NCBI GenBank assembly: GCA_019400425.1
Contig: JAFREE010000107.1
Location: forward strand, 1 to 64,000
Reading direction: 5' to 3'
DNA length: 64,000 nucleotides
DNA from: Hymenochaete sp. R1
Lineage: Eukaryota; Basidiomycota; Agaricomycetes; Hymenochaetales; Hymenochaetaceae
Made by a program: the position numbers and the translations under genes. How positions within the stretch are numbered: position 1 is the stretch's first letter; every line of letters begins with the position of its first letter. Of this stretch, positions 12,013-22,959 are shown in pieces. A model generated the notes under the pieces. It made no database searches, was not told the DNA's origin, and saw nothing but the letters and a program-made list of their open reading frames with translations.

Positions 12013-13289
12013 ATGCCTGGCCCACCGTCCGCTAAGAAGAAACTCGCCCAGAAGAAGAAGAAGGCTGCGAAGGAGAGGGAGAGGCGGAGCCTGAAACAGC
12101 ATGAGGACACTCTGGTCCCAATGGCCAAAGAGGGTCAAGCGCAAGGCGGAGGCGGCAGCATTGTTGATGACGAGATCCACGCCGGCGACGAAGCCACGAA
12201 CGAATGTCCAGGATCTCCTTCAGATCGAGGATTCGCTCATGAGCCGGAACGACCGCCTCAGGACCCGTCAGCGTCTGAACCTTTCACGGATACGGATACT
12301 GTCGATGTAACGAACCACACTACAATCGAAGACTCAAAGTCTATTGTCGCAGTTGACTGCAAACATCAACTTCATCAAGCCAAAGACATGCAGAATTACA
12401 GCTACAACCCATTCGTAACGAACCCCGGGAACGGACCGCGCGTGACGGACATCTCTTCCTTCCTCACTTCCTTCTTCTGCCCTCCCGTCTCGTTAAGCGA
12501 CAAGTGGTGCGCGCCGTTCGCAAGGGAAGAGGTGCTGTCGGTCTTACAAGCGCTCTTGCCTCCTGACATCGCTTTGGTATGTCTTCACCGTCACTTTCAC
12601 CTGCTTGCCAGTGCGCAGTTTGATCCAAAGTACCACTTTGATAATATTTTGATTGGCCTTAATAGATTGTGTGGTACAATAAGACTCGGTCGTATGGGCG
12701 TATCTGCCCTGCGTGCCAACGCTTGTACCAACTGGGAGATGCGTTGCCGGATCCTATCACAGGGGAGGTCATCGATGTCACTCAGCCTCGAACATCTCCA
12801 CAAGTCCTTCGAGAGCAGCAGCTCAGCGGTATTTGTACGTCTCGCCTCCTAATCCTGCAGTTAGGCGTCCAGTTTCATTAATAGCCCCACCTCTATGCTA
12901 AATCAGGCTCCCTTTCCTGTTTCCTCCTCGCCTCGTATTCCTCCCACCCCTACACCTCAGAAGTTGCCCGCGGCGCATGGGGCCACGCCCACACCGACTT
13001 AGACCCACACACTCGTTCTCTCCTAGACGCTACCGACCCACGGAGCGCAGCGATCATTCGGTACGGGCTCTCGGCGTGCTCAGATGAAGAAGCGGGTGGG
13101 GAGAGGTTTGAGGATCAGGGGTTGGGGAGAGTGTTGAGGATGACGAGGAGGTGGGATTTGGGGATTGGGGAGGTATTGGAGGCCGTGAAATGGTATCACG
13201 AGGATGGACAGCCTGGGGCTGGGCAGACTATGAGGGAGGGTGAGAGAGTGGCAGTGATGAGTGGAGATGTTGCATTGTTGAACTCCTGA
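12013..13289 (+). CDS. Unknown protein with Lys-rich N-terminus
   Basis: Three exons join in frame to 371 aa: 12013-12576, 12666-12834 and 12907-13289. I do not recognise the family. The N-terminus is very basic (KKKLAQKKKK, then RERERR), followed by an acidic, disordered linker to about residue 125. The C-terminal half looks folded. It begins near SSFLTSFFCPP and carries WYNKTRSYGRICPACQRLYQ with a single CPxC pair, which is too little for a zinc finger on its own. The helical C-terminus ends at the stop. The donor at 12835 (GTACGT) was preferred over one four bases upstream because it gives a Cys-rich continuation SGICSLSCF. The basic tail suggests nucleic-acid or nuclear association, but this is only inference. 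Confidence 0.72.
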
Positions 13290-14449
13290 GGGGTACAGGG
13301 GCATATTTTACCTGGTAAGTTATCAGTAACCATCCAAAGCCTCTCTCAAACTGACATTCGGCCAATAGGATACGATTTTGCTTACTTCGTATGAACGTAC
13401 GGTGGTGGTTGAAGATCCCGGTTATCAACGGCTTGAAGGCAATTGAGTTTCCCAGAATCACCATGGGGATGCAAGTACGTTTTGACGACACCAAGCCTTT
13501 CCGAGTCGTTCCTGGTCGCGAGGAATATGGACACTTTCTGCATAATAGTTTACCTGGACTCCAACTGTACTGTCATCCATTAATAGACCTAGCATTTGTG
13601 CTCAACTGTATAGTACCACTGTCTTTGTTCTGCTACTTGAAGCTCGCGTAGACTTGGTGAGTGACTCGAATTGCTTAATTGATCCATTCTTCTGACCATC
13701 CCATAGATCATCGCTTGTTTTTCATATACATGCTTTTTATCGGTCAAGCGTAGTTTGAGCTTCACCTCACTCCGAGACGTTTGAAAGCGTGCGTTTTGCG
13801 AAGACTTCTGTCCGTCACTACTACCAGTAGGTAATAGGCACAGATCTACATTTTCTAGGCTTTACAAGGCAGTAACTCAACTTGCGACAAGCGGAAATCG
13901 CTGCTGGTAGAGATGTCAATCCCGTGGGACAAGTTTCATTTTCCCAGAGTTGGTGGGCAATATGCTTGTCCGACTTTCTGATTTGTGCGGCAAATCGGTG
14001 AGTACCTTTTTCTTGTATCTCTAATAATAATACTAAATTCTATGGGTAGCTCAGCATGTACATAACGTGAGGGCACTCTGCATCACCACTTCCGAACATC
14101 TTTCAAGACCTCTAGGGTGCTTTTCCCATGTCAATCACTCAGGGTATCGGAACGTCAAGCTTCCACCCGCATTTGCTACTCTGGTTGGCCTCGACCGGAC
14201 CAGGTCTTGAGACTTTTTTTCGCAAATGAAAAATGCCTCCTAGACATCTGCTGCATGTCGATTGCGTTATAAAGGTCAACGAATGAACTTTCGAATCATT
14301 CCTCCGAGCATTCGCTTTCTTTCCTCTGAGTCTTTCATTCCATTTGCTTCTGTTTCTGACGACCTGGTGTCGCTTTCGTTCACTACTTAATCAGTATAGC
14401 TTCCCCTTCAATAATTTGCGGTTAAGTTGAATCTTGCCCCACCTTCACC
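13290..14449. other. Intergenic region
   Basis: No gene is supported. A plus-strand ORF at 13391-13651 lacks domains. A TATAAA at 14268 serves the next gene. The rest appears to be 3' flank and promoter sequence. Confidence 0.45.
14268..14273 (+). promoter_or_regulatory. TATA box of secreted protein gene 1
   Basis: TATAAA lies about 180 bases upstream of the ATG at 14450 and is followed by CT-rich sequence. Spacing is compatible with a core promoter and a 100-150-nt 5' UTR. The paralogue downstream also has a TATA box. Confidence 0.5.
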
Positions 14450-15669
14450 ATGATCCTTTCCCTACCGTTGCTGAGTGTGCTGGCGCTCTCTCCATTCGCT
14501 CTCGGTGACTCATCCTTTGGGTCGTGTTCTACTCCTCAAATCAAGTTCGCAGCCGGCCTTGATGGTCGGAAGGAAACTGCGTTTGCTCCGGCCGATCTCA
14601 GTGAGCACCATGCGAGCTACATTTGTTTCACCGAACAATATTCTGAACGGCAAATTTCTAGACTCGTTCAATCACGGTTCGGCAGACGACATTTCTACCA
14701 TCTCAGGTTTCATATGCCAGCAGCTAAAGGACAAATGCAAGGCGTCGAGCGACGCGCTGACGACGTGCCAGGCCGCTACGACCGCATCCAACAACGCGCC
14801 AGTCGGCACAGGTGCCCAGGCTGATGCTTTCAATGCCGCATTCGGCATCAAGACTAGCTTCGCAAACGTTGCTGTTGTTGGCACGGATGGAAAGACACAA
14901 GGCTCTGGCGGAACTTCAACTTCTGCATCATCTTCGGCGAGCAGCTCTTCTGCGAATAATGACCCCCAGTCGGCGACGAGTGAGCATTTGACATGGTATA
15001 GCATATGCGAAGGATGCTCACGGCATTTCATTTTGGCTAGCTCTTGCACCCGGAGTTCTCGCAACGGGCTTCGAGAGCGACGGTCAGCAAGTCCCGGCCG
15101 CTGGCCAGGTCGCATCTCTGACTTCGTCCAACAATTTCATCAACTTCTGTCTCACTACCAATAAGCCCATCACAAACGGCCAGCAAATCAAGACGGGGTC
15201 TTGTAATCCTGCACCAATGGGTGTCATCGCGGCGACTACCAACATGCCCTCGGCCAAGTTCCAGAATCCCAAAAATGGCGACAAGATCAAGGCGAACACG
15301 CCTTTCACGATCTCGATGGCGCTCAACAACCTCCAAGCTGGTAACTTTGTGAACGCAGCGAGCAACTACTACAGCGCCCCTCAGCAAGTGAACGCCCAGG
15401 GGAACATCATCGGACATTCTCACGTTGTGATCGAACAACTGTCGAGCCTCAGTCAGTCGACGCCGACTGATCCCTCGAAATTCGCATTCTTCAAAGGAAT
15501 CAACGGTGCGGCTCAGAATGGTGCGGTCACTGCGGACGTGACAGATGGGTTGCCTGCTGGATTTTACAGGTTGGCGTCTATTAATTCCGCTGCGAACCAT
15601 CAGCCTGTCCTCGTTGCTGTTGCACAGCACGGGTCTTTGGATGACATGGTCTATTTCACTGTTCAGTAG
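14450..15669 (+). CDS. Secreted protein, tandem copy 1
   Basis: Three exons join to 365 aa: 14450-14600, 14662-14979 and 15041-15669. The first 19 residues form a signal peptide ending ALG before DSSFGSC. The mature part starts with SCSTPQIKFAAGLDGRKETAF and then a Cys-containing helical segment (NSFNHGSADD, ICQQLKDKCKA). A Ser-rich linker and a 200-residue C-terminal block with no Cys-rich fold follow. No catalytic motif is seen. Proteins of this kind are widespread in Agaricomycetes and, as I recall, are often mis-named ribosomal protein S17; nothing here is ribosomal. It is probably extracellular or cell-wall associated. The downstream paralogue has the same intron positions and an identical 629-nt last exon length. 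Confidence 0.85.
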
Positions 15670-17373
15670 TTCGGTGCACAGAGACACAGTAGTGCGTGCT
15701 ATTGGTTTTGTATGATTTTTCTGTCTTTCATTATCTCTTCGACGGGTTATAATGGGCATTTGCGAAGGGGTTGAGAACCTTTATTATTTTGGGGACTCCG
15801 AGGTTTAGTGAAGTGAGCTCACGATTTCTGGCAGGGCTATCATGTCCGAGCGTGGCACAGCACTGTTCGGGTAGCGCACATCAAGTTGCGGCTGTAGCTT
15901 TTAGTGGCGGGTGCTGCTGCACACGTCTAGTAACCAAGGAACGGTCTTGTTTCCCCGACGTACTTGCGCTCCTACGAAAAAGTTGCTCAAGACTGGCGAG
16001 AAACATAAGCATGAAGCGGCTGTCCCAATCATAGTAATTCCCACAAGACTCTACGACATCCATTCACTCGGCCGCTCATGTTCATAAATGAAATGGCTTG
16101 GCTTTCCCGACTCCGAGGAGCATTTACCGATGGCCCGGAATCTGTCGGATCCGCGAGAACATCGCGTTGCAAGGAACGGTTGTTCGGAGTTTTGTCAAGA
16201 TGATCACTGGTGGAGGGCTGGCGTATCCCTGTGCGTATGACAATGATAGTTGCCCAAGAGACTTACTGTGGCCGCTTGCCAGTGCTTTCGCCGGCCGGCT
16301 GCCAGTGTTCGAGTCGATGCACCGGCGGGAAGTACGGTTCTTGTAACATACGAGCATGCTCGTTGCTTTCAATTTTCAATATCAAACCTGACTTTGTATT
16401 TTTCTTTTCTCAGAGAGTTTGTTGCGTGCCGGTGGCAAGGAATAGGTGTTCAAGTTGGTGAAGCGCCGAAGCATGCGGCCAGAGCCTGACGATTCCGCTG
16501 TCCGTCCTCCGTTGCCTAAGTGACGTCGATCATGTTAATCATGCTTGCAACACAGCGAAGTCGACGCGAATCGAGTTTGATTGCTACCATCTTGTTGCCA
16601 GGTACGTTCATCTTCCGCTAGCGCTCTAGGCACACGTCGGGTCGTCTGATATCCTCCGGCAGCATGAACAGCACAGACAATAATAGCTTGCGCTTTGTAC
16701 AGCCTGGTAAATGTCTCGAAACTTTACAAGCCTGATAGTACTGCTAATACTTACCTTCGTCGGTGTTGTCAGTCAGTGGGTAAGATGAGAAGATGGCGTG
16801 TGCGATTCTGGTCAATCTTTCCCATCGGTCTAGATCTTTTTTGATTCGCGTACCCATCGGAGGCTAATCATTCGCGCGAAGGGCAATGCCGAGCTCCGGG
16901 TCGCTCTGTCCGACTCTTTAGGAATACGGCACAGCTCCGCCACCGAAAATTACTCTTCAATCCCATGCAGCTTATGGATTCAAGCAAGAGAACAACATCA
17001 TCCGTTGCTACTCGGTCGACATCAAATTAAGTGCTTCTCGCAATCATTGTTGCCTCATCTACACATGCTCGGAAATTGGCTCACATGCATTGTATAAATA
17101 GCGAACGGATGGGCATGCTTTCAAGATTGCCCCTTGTTCTCTTCTGCCCACCCCCGTTCCCCTCTTCCAACTTTCTGCGGCCTGGTGTCGGTTTTCCCTT
17201 TCCCTCTTCAGCCTTTCTCTTTCTCCTCTTCGCTCAAGCTCACTCAGCACCACTTTCCTTTCGTTCACTCCCGTTCGTTTGACGTCGACGCCAGCGACTC
17301 CTTCACTTCTCTCCCTTTCGAAAAACTCACTTCTGCGAAGAATCTTCACTAAAAAAATCACTTTCATTGAAAG
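15670..17373. other. Intergenic region between tandem secreted-protein genes
   Basis: About 1.7 kb without a supportable gene. Short ORFs on both strands have no domains. The right part carries the TATA box at 17093 and a long CT-rich leader (17140-17370) of the downstream gene. Confidence 0.5.
17093..17100 (+). promoter_or_regulatory. TATA box of secreted protein gene 2
   Basis: TATAAATA lies about 280 bases upstream of the ATG at 17374, ahead of a strongly CT-rich stretch. This is typical of a highly transcribed fungal gene with a long 5' leader. Confidence 0.55.
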
Positions 17374-19100
17374 ATGTTGTTCTCACGTCAGCTTTTCTCT
17401 GCTCTCTTCCTCGTCTCGCTTTCTGCGACTTCCGTTTTTGCTGCTCCGGCAAGCAGCAGTGACGCTGCTAGCAGCTGTCCCGTCCCCAAAACTGTTACAG
17501 TCACTGCAGGATCTGAATCAACGGATGTAGCTGCATCTTCATCTGCCGCAGCATCGCTTGCTGTTACCGCAACCAGCTCTGCAGCATCAAGCAGTTCATC
17601 AGCGACCTCGGTTTCTAGTTCTGGATCCAATTCCGGTTCTAGCGGGTCCAGTTCAGGCTCAAACTTAGGCTCTAATTCCGGTTCTGGATCCAGTTCGAAT
17701 GGCGGTTCTAAGTCCGGTTCGAGTGGTTCAGGCGGTTCATCTGGCTCGAACAATGGTTCCTCTTCCGGAACAACTTCAAGTTCCAGCTCCTTCGCATCAT
17801 CAACAGGACGTGTTACCGCAACCGCCGACTTTGGTAGTTGTTCGACACCCCAAATCTCTTTTGCTGCCGGATTGGATGGACGCAAAGAAACAGCGTTCGT
17901 TCCCACTGATCTCAGTAAGTGCTGGAAATTCACCCAGAAATAGGATCTCACTAAGCCGCTTCTTTTTAGATTCTTTCAATCATGGATCAGCGGATGGCAT
18001 CGACGTGATCACAAGCTTCATCTGCCAGCAACTTCAGGACAAGTGCAAGGCCAATACTGCCGCCCTCCAGACTTGCCAAAGCGCAACGACCGCTGCAGAC
18101 GCTGCTGCGAAGGGCACTGGCGCTCAGGCAGACGCTTTCAACGCAGCGTTTGGCGTTACGACTGATTTCGCGAACGTAGCGGTTGTATCCAATACTGGAC
18201 AGACTGTGGGCGGCGGTTCGGGATCGGGGTCTTCTGGTACGGAAAATGCGGGATCAAGTACCACAAATGCTGCAGCTACTGCGATTTCGTCAACAACTTC
18301 TGCAGCTGCGGCTTCGTCAACGAATGTAACCTCGGGAACTGGTAATGGAGGGTCGAACAACGGCACTTCGAACAGTGGTAGTTCCGGAGGTGGCGATGAG
18401 CAGTCTGCAACCAGTGAGTTCCGCGGGTAAATCGAGATATTCGAGGTATGCTGACTTTACACCTTTATCAGCCCTTGCCGCTGCTGTGATTGCCACTGGG
18501 TTTGCTCTTGATGGTCAGCAAGTCCCAGCGGCCGGCCAAGTCGCCTCCCTCACTTCCACGAACAACTACATCAACTTTTGTCTCACTGTCGATAAACCAA
18601 TCACCAACGGCCAGCAAATCAAGACAGGATCCTGTAATCCTGCACCAATGGGTGTCATCGCCGCGACGACCAACATGCCCTCGGCCAAGTTCCAGAACCC
18701 CAAGAACGGCGACACAATTCCCGCCAACCAGGCATTCACGGTCCAAATGGCCATCAACAACCTCCAAGCTGGTAACTTTGTGAACGCAGCGAGCAACTAC
18801 TACAGTGCCCCGCAACAGGTGAATGCGCAGGGGAACATCATTGGTCACTCACACATCGTGATCGAACAACTGTCGAGCCTCGGCCAGACGACGCCGACCG
18901 ATCCCTCGAAATTCGCGTTCTTCAAGGGAATCAACGGGGTAGCGCAGAATGGTGTGTTGTCAGCAGATGTGACGGATGGGCTTCCTGCTGGGGCTTATAG
19001 GTTGGCGAGTATCAATGCTGCGGCAAACCATCAGCCTGTGCTTGTTGCTGTTGCACAGCATGGCTCGTTGGATGATATGGTTTACTTCACGGTGCAGTAA
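17374..19100 (+). CDS. Secreted protein, tandem copy 2, Ser/Gly-rich
   Basis: Three exons join to 537 aa: 17374-17914, 17970-18413 and 18472-19100. It is the paralogue of the gene at 14450, with the same intron phases, the same 629-nt last exon and near-identical C-terminal blocks such as NNLQAGNFVNAASNYYSAPQ. It differs by a signal peptide ending VFAAPA followed by a roughly 130-residue Ser/Gly/Thr-rich insertion before the shared FGSCSTPQI start, and by a longer Ser-rich linker before the last exon. Such stretches are usually O-mannosylated in fungi and extend proteins from the cell wall, so this copy may be wall-anchored while copy 1 diffuses. No enzymatic motif is visible. Confidence 0.87.
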
Positions 19101-19772
19101 ATGGGTTTCTGACCCGTTTGGTTCTTTGAGCTATGAGCTCCTGCGTACTCACTGTTCATACCCTGATTCCTTCGCATCCTCTATTTATGCCACGCCCATC
19201 ATTGGAGCGAGGGGCCGACCTCTGAAAACTGGTGTACATCTTTCTGTGTTTTTTTTTAAAATCTTCTCTGCTTTTCGATTGGTTTGTGTTACATTTGGGT
19301 TGGAGTATGCTTTGCGTTGAGTGTAAGCTTATGGGATGTGCCTCGACGGCAAATTCTATTATTCCTTTCGGGTCTGAGGGCCGTTCTTTTTTCCTTGAGG
19401 CCTAATGTGGGTGTCCGTTTTCCTTTACTTTCTCTGGGTAGTCATTCATAATCATGTACCAGTGGATTTATGTCGAATATCGAATGCAATGGATGTCATC
19501 AATTAAGATGGTTGTAAGTCTCACATCCTCTTACGTTGAAATAGCCCCACCAGACTCCCAAAGACGGATCGGGTAGACGGATTGTGATATCCATTGGAGT
19601 AATTTACACGCTATTGTACACAGTTAAGGACATGCATATGCGCCAGTTGGCCATGTTCGTTGTTGAGATCAGTTACATCTACATGAAACAAGAAGAAGCG
19701 ATTCCAGAAAGCAAGTGATTGTGAAGTTCGGTTGATAAGTGAATAAGCTGGGGATGTACATTAAAAGGCGGG
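19101..19772. other. Intergenic region between convergent genes
   Basis: This lies between a plus-strand and a minus-strand gene and should hold both 3' UTRs. No ORF or repeat of note was seen. Confidence 0.5.
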
Positions 19773-20889
19773 CTATGCACCAAACTCTTCCTTTGGTTCG
19801 GGAGGTGTGGATTCTTCGACCGCATTCGACTTCGCTTCATCGAGTTCGCCGTCAACAGTGTACTTGTACGTCGCAGCTGTACTTGGTGGAGGTGGGATAG
19901 GCGGCATAAAGTCGATGGGACCGAGTTTCCGTGAGGGAGGCATCGCAGGTGTAGTGGAAGTTGATTTTGATTGGATGTCAGGTTCGTGAGGTGCTTCGCC
20001 CGAAGGTGGCAGCAGGGTGAGCGTAGATGCTACGACATTGCGAGTTCGGCGTGTTGTAATTGCTTTGCCTTGAATAACAGATGCAATTAGAACGAGTCCA
20101 AGGGCAAGAAAAACTAGCTCACCGATACTCTTCACCAGATCATATCCCGCTAATCTTACCTTGCTCACTCCGGGGTTGACTGAGCTTCCTTCTTCAATGG
20201 CAACATAGTCGATCCGGTGTCTACTCAGAAAGTCTTCGGAGAGAACGACATGTGCGTCGAATAAGACTTCATCTACCCAACGAACGTGTCGGAGGAGTTC
20301 GCAGCGTTCGGTGTGAGGAATCGAGCATGATACTGCGTGTGCCTGAGCCTGAACGTCGGTAAAGGGACCAGCGAGCAGGTGGACAGATGGGAAAGATAGC
20401 TTGGCTTGGCGAAGTTGGTGCATTGTGCTGGAAGATGTTATCAATGTTGAACAGATCCAGTCAACTATATACCGGATTAACGTACTCAACGGTGAGGACA
20501 TCAAAGACGCCGTCGACATATATTCGCATCTCTTTTTCTGCTCCTTTCCTTCCTTTCACTGTCCCTGTATCTTTCCCAGAGAGCCCGACCCCTCGCTGAA
20601 TCTGGCTCAGGATATACGACTGCACATCTTCAGCACTCAGCTCGACAGTCTCCGCATACAAATTCCTGGCATGTTCCTGAGGTCGGGGTTCTTTCGGTGG
20701 CCTGTTGGACAAGCTTAAGATATTTGGCGACTGTGAAGGAGCAACAGAGGGCGAGTCAAGGCGAAGGTCTGCGAGGGACGAGTCCAGAGAACGCGGATAT
20801 GGGTCGGTGTCGGAGATGACGTCGTAGTCGTTCAGATCGTCCGAGGCGATCTCGGAGGCAGGCGCGGGGACGGCGGGGCGGTGCGCCAT
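19773..20889 (-). CDS. Choline-phosphate cytidylyltransferase-like, lacks HxGH
   Basis: Three exons join to 334 aa: 20889-20486, 20427-20123 and 20068-19773. Residues about 120-240 align by eye with the CTP:phosphocholine cytidylyltransferase core: RIYVDGVFD, then MHQLRQAKLSFPSVHLLAG, HTERCELLRHVRWVDEV and LSRHRIDYVA. In active enzymes VFD is followed by the catalytic HxGH motif. Here the aligned residues are T133-V-D135-T136, with an intron splitting the Asp codon. The RTEGISTS-type block is also degraded to RTRNVVAST. The last intron is 54 nt and free of stops, so an unspliced model would add 18 residues. The C-terminus is Pro-rich. I infer a catalytically dead or re-purposed paralogue. A splice misreading is the main alternative, but the intron encodes no HxGH in any frame. 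Confidence 0.75.
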
Positions 20890-21038
20890 GGGGGCAAGTT
20901 CTGCTTGAAAACTGAGCTTAGTTCGATACCAAAGAGATTCTGGCTGGTGCAGGCGTCGTGGTGGTTGAACTTGAAGAGTGAGCCTATCGACACGGGAGCG
21001 ACTGGACGCGACTTGACTCTTGCTCTTGACCGGATACC
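20890..21038. promoter_or_regulatory. 149-bp bidirectional promoter region
   Basis: The start codons of the cytidylyltransferase-like gene (minus) and alpha/beta hydrolase 1 (plus) are 149 bases apart. Both 5' UTRs and promoters must therefore fit or overlap here. No TATA box is evident. Confidence 0.45.
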
Positions 21039-22466
21039 ATGTTGACCGCGCACGTTGACGACGAAGGACTCGGCACTCAACTAGCTTACATAGATTCAGG
21101 ACCTCCACCAAGCTCGTCGACGTACAAGACCTTCGTCATCATCCACGGGCATACGTTCACCGCAAGTGAGCCGAATCTTTGATACCAAGCACCTATCATC
21201 CCAACTTCTAGTGCTTTCGCAGACACTTTCAGCAGACTCCTATCACTGGCACACTCTTTCGATATCCGTATAATTGCGCCCAATAGGAGAGACTACGTTG
21301 GTTCGTCCCCACTATCGCCTGAGGAACTAGCGGCAATCTCGACAAATGACTCTGCTGCACATAAGACATACCTGAAAGAACGAGGTTTGGACCTTGCAAA
21401 ATTCATGGCCTGGGTAGTCGAAGAACTTCAAATACCTCTACCTGTCGTCACGAACGATTCTACTGGGGAATCAAAATGGGAAGGTGGTGGATTGGCGCTC
21501 GTTGGTTGGTCGATGGGAAACGTCACTACGATGGCCTTCATGCGCTACCTCACGACGTATCCTTCTTCATTCCAGGAAATTATGCGACAGTACCTCAAGG
21601 CATTCTTCGTTTACGGTACTTGCTCATGCTACTCTATCAGTTTCAGATTCTGATCAGAAGGTGTTTATGTTTCGACAACAAACAATCAGAGGCAGGCTAC
21701 AATCTCATGGGATTTCCGATTCCAGAAGGCGCATATCATACCACTATGGACCCAAACATCCCCGCTGACCAACGTACGCGAGAGTTCAGCCTCTGGGTTT
21801 CATCATATTACAGCCATCAGTACTACTACCCAGCAACACGTACTTCCAAATCCGACTCCCACTCTCTATCTTCCCCAGACCAGGCAATCAAACGTTCAGC
21901 ACAACTACGCGACCGAACCTTATCAAATCTGACCTTGAATAGGCCTGATCCAGCTCATGCATTCCGACCTCCTTCGATTGATTCCATGAGCAAAATCGAA
22001 CTTGAAGAGATGCTTGATCCCGGCCCAGCGAGACGAACAGAGAAGGCTGTATTGGCATTCAGCCCCGAAACGCTTTTCGAGGGAGTACTTGGGACGTTTT
22101 TGCATTTCGAGCACGTCGTGCGTGATACGTCCGCAGTTTCTACTGGGAATAGGGTGTCGCACGAAAGTGATGGCTTGGGTTTGAATACAGACGTGAAAGT
22201 CATTGTCTTAGTCTGCCATCGCTCGATGTGGAGCGTACAATGGGGTCTATGGGAGCTTGGAACGTTATTTGAGAAATGGGGACGCGAAGGCAATGCTGGA
22301 AAGAGGAGGCCATGCCAGGTCATTGAGATTGAAGACGCAAATCACTTTGTAAGCTCGCTTTCCCGAACTTATCTCTTACGAAGCTGATGTAGATGATTCT
22401 GTTCAGTTGCATTGGGACGATCCGCACTCGTTCCTTAAGGTTCTGTTGGAAGCTACAAAGGATTGA
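21039..22466 (+). CDS. Alpha/beta hydrolase, tandem copy 1
   Basis: Four exons join to 412 aa: 21039-21165, 21223-21615, 21690-22348 and 22407-22466. The N-terminus shows the early strand and oxyanion region (FVIIHGHTFTA, then IIAPNRRDYVGSSPL). The nucleophile elbow is GWSMGN with Ser139. A late acidic region and DANHFLHWDDP supply a plausible catalytic His. There is no signal peptide, so it is probably intracellular. The substrate is unknown. RRDYVGSSP resembles epoxide hydrolase and lipase-like folds, but the lid region is large and unlike well-known families. The gene shares a 149-bp promoter with the cytidylyltransferase-like gene and has a paralogue with the same exon layout directly downstream. 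Confidence 0.85.
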
Positions 22467-22959
22467 GAATGTTTCATTCGTTGGGATCCTTGACTCCCGA
22501 ATAACTGCGAAGCTATCGATCTCATATCAATGTACATGAGAAATGCGTGTTGTGCATATCATCTCCTGGAGTTTTTAACGTCAAAAATGTTCACGCCCTT
22601 CAATGCTCTCGCAAGAATCCTCTCCTCTGAGCCATGAAGGATAAAAAAATTTAAAACGATCTTGCAGATTGATACGGTTGAACACAGGTATCAGTCACAT
22701 CGCGAATCGACATTAACCCCGTGGGAACTACAGCACCGTTTTGACAATCTGCGGCCGCGTGTCGTGGGATTGGTAGGCGACACGGGTCCACAAAAAAGCA
22801 ATGAAACGCCCACGAGAACTCACAATCCTAACGGTGGATCATCCATCCAGCCGACGTGTCTTTTTTAAAGCATGTAATAAGGCTGCGAAAGGGGAACGGA
22901 AAGGTCTGGTTGGGCTGACCGGATATCTTGCAACAAACTTGCCTTCTCTGCACCCCACA
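22467..22959. other. Intergenic spacer between tandem hydrolases
   Basis: About 490 bases with no ORF of note. An upstream frame is open before the ATG at 22960, but the homologous start in copy 1 supports the later ATG. Confidence 0.5.

Noticed and set aside
17388..17951. Minus-strand ORF of 187 codons rich in Glu/Pro
   Set aside because: It is the antisense shadow of the Ser/Gly-rich first exon of secreted protein 2.
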